The position numbers were made by a program, and so were the translations under genes. This document shows, one piece after another, positions 60,284-64,000 of a DNA stretch of 64,000 bases. The stretch comes from Thermococcus sp. SY098 (GTDB lineage Archaea; Methanobacteriota_B; Thermococci; Thermococcales; Thermococcaceae): positions 710,760-774,759 of the forward strand of contig NZ_CP141821.1 in the NCBI RefSeq assembly GCF_035621495.1, written 5' to 3'. The first letter of the stretch is position 1; the number at the start of each line of letters is the position of its first letter. Below the pieces are notes generated by a model. That model was not told where the DNA came from, did no database searches, and saw only the letters and a program-made list of their open reading frames with translations.

Positions 60284-62176
60284 ATGAGAAGAGGTCCAGT
60301 ATTTTTAGGGAAAGCTTATATTCACTGGTGCGAGAAGTGCAATGTTCCTCTAATCAGCGAAAAGTGTGACGTTCATGGAAAAGAGGGAGTTTTCAAATTA
60401 GATTTAACTCCCCCAGCAGATATTAGATTCGCTTTTGAAAAAGATTTGGAGTTCATCAGGAGGGAATTTAAAAAGCACTATAGCGTTGATATTGGCGAGA
60501 TAATTGATGGAAAAGTACTTCTTCTCAACAAAACTCCGGGAGAGGATGATATCTACGAGATAATACTTGATGGTTACATTTTTGGATGGCTCCGCTTTGA
60601 CCCGCTAGAACTTAAATGGAAGCCAGGGCTTAAGGTTGAAGGAGCGATTGCACTTTGGAAACGCTTTGGAAAGAATATGAGAAAATGGGTCATTGTGGAT
60701 AAAGGAGCTGTGGAGCCAATAAAGGAAAGTGCAAATGTTCTGCCTGTGGGCATAATTGAGGCAGATCCTTCAATTAAGATAGGGGACGACGTCATAATTG
60801 TAAGTGAAAGTGGAGAAGTAATTGCCACAGGGATAGCAAAGAAAGGTTATGAGCAGCTTATAGACCCAAAAGAGAGAGGAACGGGCATTAAAACGAGGCA
60901 CCAGAGAAACATTAAGTACAGAGAGGGAAAAAATGCCACTATTGACGATGTAATTAAAGCCAACAAATCAGCACTTGAAGAAAGGGTTAGAGAAGCAAGA
61001 GAGTTTATAAGAAAAACTGCTGAGAAGATAAAGCTCCCAATGGCTGTTGCATTTTCTGGGGGCAAAGATAGCCTGGCTGTTCTTGGATTAATGCTTGAAG
61101 AATTTGGAGATGGATTTACAATTTTCTTCAACAATACAGGGATAGAATTCCCTGAAACTCTGCAGTACATTGAGGATATGAAAAAAGAGCTTAAGGACAA
61201 AAATATTGAGTTTATAGTCGCCGATGCTAAAGACGCTTTCTGGCATGCTATAAATGTCTTTTCTCCGCCTGGAAGAGACTATCGCTGGTGCTGTAAGGTT
61301 ACAAAACTCGGTCCTATAACGCTGACAATCAAAAAACACTACCCTCAGGGTGTTTTGATGTTTGTGGGACAGAGAAAATATGAGAGCATTCAGAGATACA
61401 AGCAACCAAGAATTTGGAAAAATCCCTGGGTGCCCAATGAGATAGGAGCATCTCCAATATTTCACTGGAATGCCCTTGAAGTCTGGCTTTACATATTCTC
61501 AAGGAAGCTAAAATATAATCCACTATATGAACACCGTTTGGACAGAATCGGATGCTTCCTATGTCCGAGCTCATCTTTAGCTGAAATTTATACTCTTAAA
61601 GAGGAGAAATCAGAGCTGTGGGATAAATGGGAAGGAGAACTCGAAAAATGGAGGAAGCGTCTTAATCTTCCTAAAGAATGGGTAACCTATGGGTTCTGGA
61701 GGTGGAAGCAGCTTAGCAGAGGACAGAAGATGTTGGCAGAGCAGCTTGGAATTGATCTCCCGGAGAAGAGAGTCTGGGAACCTGTGAAGTATTCAATTGA
61801 AGAGCACGAAAGTGGGTATTTAGTAAAGCTAAACACAGCAATAAACTTGGAAAGGATTAAAGAAGTTGCCCCCATTCTTGGTGAAGTCGAAATAGGGGAA
61901 AATTACATAAAGGTCAGCGAAATAGTTTTCAGAGAAGAGGGAATATTTGCTCCTGAACGGAGAGAAGGCATTCAGGCATACTATTTAGTCAAGAGAGCCT
62001 ATGAATGTGTTGGCTGTGGAGTTTGTGTCGGAAAGTGTCCAGAAAATGCACTGAGCATAAATCCAAAGACGAGAAAAATTGTCGTTGATTATGGGAGATG
62101 CATTCACTGTGGGGAGTGTATGGAGGTATGTCCCCTGTTGAAAATCAAAAATCCAAGAGAAGGAAGTCAGCTTTAA
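60284..62176 (+). CDS. PUA-PP-loop-ferredoxin fusion (PAPS-reductase-like)
   Basis: Four parts are visible in 630 residues: an N-terminal zinc-ribbon start (HWCEKCNVPLISEKC), a PUA-like RNA-binding domain (about 120-200, WVIVDKGAVEPIKESANVLPVG), a PP-loop ATPase domain of the PAPS-reductase class (MAVAFSGGKDSLAVLG, then DYRWCCKVTKLGP and GCFLCPSSSLAEI), and a C-terminal two-cluster ferredoxin (CVGCGVCVGKCP and CIHCGECMEVCP). The family is annotated as PAPS reductase in archaea, but the RNA-binding domain argues for tRNA or rRNA thiolation. GGTGAG precedes the ATG. The next gene begins within its end. Confidence 0.85.
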   Translation: MRRGPVFLGKAYIHWCEKCNVPLISEKCDVHGKEGVFKLDLTPPADIRFAFEKDLEFIRREFKKHYSVDIGEIIDGKVLLLNKTPGEDDIYEIILDGYIFGWLRFDPLELKWKPGLKVEGAIALWKRFGKNMRKWVIVDKGAVEPIKESANVLPVGIIEADPSIKIGDDVIIVSESGEVIATGIAKKGYEQLIDPKERGTGIKTRHQRNIKYREGKNATIDDVIKANKSALEERVREAREFIRKTAEKIKLPMAVAFSGGKDSLAVLGLMLEEFGDGFTIFFNNTGIEFPETLQYIEDMKKELKDKNIEFIVADAKDAFWHAINVFSPPGRDYRWCCKVTKLGPITLTIKKHYPQGVLMFVGQRKYESIQRYKQPRIWKNPWVPNEIGASPIFHWNALEVWLYIFSRKLKYNPLYEHRLDRIGCFLCPSSSLAEIYTLKEEKSELWDKWEGELEKWRKRLNLPKEWVTYGFWRWKQLSRGQKMLAEQLGIDLPEKRVWEPVKYSIEEHESGYLVKLNTAINLERIKEVAPILGEVEIGENYIKVSEIVFREEGIFAPERREGIQAYYLVKRAYECVGCGVCVGKCPENALSINPKTRKIVVDYGRCIHCGECMEVCPLLKIKNPREGSQL

Positions 62177-63060
62177 TCATAATATTAGTTGTTATTTTCC
62201 TTCTTCCGTTTGCTTCTTCCCAAGGGGAATATGACTACAACATTGAAAGCTACTCAATTTATTTTGATATAGTTAATGACAACACAATAAAGGAAACGAT
62301 TGAAATCAGTTTAACAGCAAATACAAACTTCAGCAGGTATGTCTTTTACTCGGACTACCCCATAGAAAACCCTGATGCAATAGTTAAAATCAATGGAGAG
62401 ATGAAGATTGTGAATGTAAGCGTGAGTAAAATAGTCGGCGGGATAAATGCCGTGTATGTAAAATTTCCACCAGTTAAAAAAGGGGATCGTATTACAATCA
62501 AAATAAGCTTTTATTCTTCTGGGATGCTGCAAAATGTTCAAAATAAGAAGCAATTTGCTTATTATATAAGATTCAATCAGCCCGTCAATCTTTTCTATGT
62601 AAGACTGTTTATCCCAAAAGGATATGCAATTCTCTCCCCGATAATACCATCTCCGGACATGGTAGAAAGCTCAGAAAACAGACTTGTCTTGGAATGGAGA
62701 AGAGAGAACATTAAGGCAGGGGAGGAGTTCTATTTCATAGTTGGATTTTCCGGTGAAATCAAGGGATTTTCCCCTCTGTGGCTTGTGGTGATATTTGTAT
62801 CTGCATTTGCAGGAGGGTTCTTTGCGGGAATGCTATATAAGGAGAGGAAAGGTAAAGAGAAAGTGGAGGTACTTAGGAGCGATGAAGAAAAAGTCATTGA
62901 ACTCTTAAAGAATGGGCCTGTTTTGCAAAGTGAACTCGTTAAAAAGCTTGGTGTTTCAAAGGCAAAAGTCAGCCTTCTCCTAAAAGATATGGAGAAAAAA
63001 GGACTAATCGAGCGTGTTAAAGAGGGCAGAAGTTACCTCGTTAGACTCAAAGAAAGCTAA
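62128..63060 (+). CDS. Membrane-anchored winged-helix protein
   Basis: The 310-residue protein has an N-terminal signal/anchor (ALIIILVVIFLLPFASSQG), an outer beta-rich domain (about 40-210), a second membrane helix (WLVVIFVSAFAGGFFAGML) and a cytoplasmic winged helix (EEKVIELLKNGPVLQSELVKKLGVSKAKVSLLLKDMEKKGLIERVKEGRSYLVRL). Such layouts are archaeal membrane-bound regulators that sense the outside and act on DNA inside. ATG 62128 is the best start and lies 49 bases within the upstream gene; target genes are unknown. Confidence 0.78.
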   Translation: MSPVENQKSKRRKSALIIILVVIFLLPFASSQGEYDYNIESYSIYFDIVNDNTIKETIEISLTANTNFSRYVFYSDYPIENPDAIVKINGEMKIVNVSVSKIVGGINAVYVKFPPVKKGDRITIKISFYSSGMLQNVQNKKQFAYYIRFNQPVNLFYVRLFIPKGYAILSPIIPSPDMVESSENRLVLEWRRENIKAGEEFYFIVGFSGEIKGFSPLWLVVIFVSAFAGGFFAGMLYKERKGKEKVEVLRSDEEKVIELLKNGPVLQSELVKKLGVSKAKVSLLLKDMEKKGLIERVKEGRSYLVRLKES

Positions 63061-63108
63061 GGTTTATAAAGAATGAAAATTAGCCCATAAAACTGCGAGG
63101 TGAATGAA

Positions 63109-64000
<892 letters not shown>

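Overview
The window reads as chromosomal DNA of a hyperthermophilic euryarchaeon of the order Thermococcales, probably a Thermococcus of the lower-GC branch. Supporting signs are the ADP-dependent phosphofructokinase, ADP-forming acyl-CoA synthetase, XerA recombinase, a complete archaellum operon, CGP-CTERM surface proteins, archaeal BRE/TATA promoters, and ribosome-binding sites of the GGTGAT/GAGGTG type used with ATG, GTG and TTG starts. Genus-level placement is inference.

Layout. 1-2105: the start of a CooF-like ferredoxin gene running off the left edge, preceded by a two-gene regulator that matches the CorQ/CorR pair known from CO-utilising Thermococcus; a carbon monoxide dehydrogenase-hydrogenase cluster probably lies just outside the window. 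2106-11009: SfsA, a Toprim/coiled-coil protein, XerA, ADP-phosphofructokinase with an apparent TrmBL1/Tgr operator, a maleate-isomerase-like protein, a nitroreductase, ThiI with a separate PP-loop paralogue, and a cysteine-synthase-like gene interrupted by a G-run frameshift. 11072-18568: two divergent zinc-ribbon paralogues, a large surface double beta-propeller, an MFS transporter and a UPF0282 metallo-hydrolase. 18700-20706: a double-HNH protein facing a PD-(D/E)XK protein, the most defence-like segment.

20788-31282: acyl-CoA synthetase (acdA, acdB), an SLC41/MgtE-type cation transporter with a TIM-barrel protein, endonuclease III, a PadR-controlled ABC exporter operon that includes a ferredoxin, and phosphoglycerate kinase with a second TrmBL1-like site. 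31373-39624: two secreted CGP-CTERM proteins (one a metallophosphoesterase), a DUF447 flavoprotein candidate, and a binding-protein/fused-permease/ATPase ABC importer. 39847-49667: tyrosyl- and asparaginyl-tRNA synthetases, three tRNA genes (Leu-GAG, Lys-CUU, Arg-UCU), two toxin-antitoxin modules (HepT/MntA and PemK/RHH), a DEAD-box helicase directly behind tRNA-Lys, a secreted transglutaminase-like lipoprotein, a GC-rich run of hairpins that may be a non-coding RNA, and an MTA/SAH deaminase-type amidohydrolase.

49789-60227: the archaellum locus: an EarA-like activator, a methyltransferase, one archaellin gene, arlC, arlD, arlF, arlG, arlH, arlI, arlJ, and a translationally coupled secreted S-layer-like protein. 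60284-64000: a PUA/PP-loop/ferredoxin fusion, a membrane-anchored winged-helix protein, an HVO_0476-type zinc-finger protein and the start of protein-L-isoaspartate methyltransferase.

The strongest candidates for new biology are: the radical-SAM-like half of CorR together with operator-like repeats around corQ and cooF; the ThiI/PP-loop pair with split cysteine ligands; the HNH/PD-(D/E)XK pair; the palindromic TACATA element before the single archaellin; and the PUA-PP-loop-ferredoxin fusion. No CRISPR array, rRNA or insertion sequence was seen.
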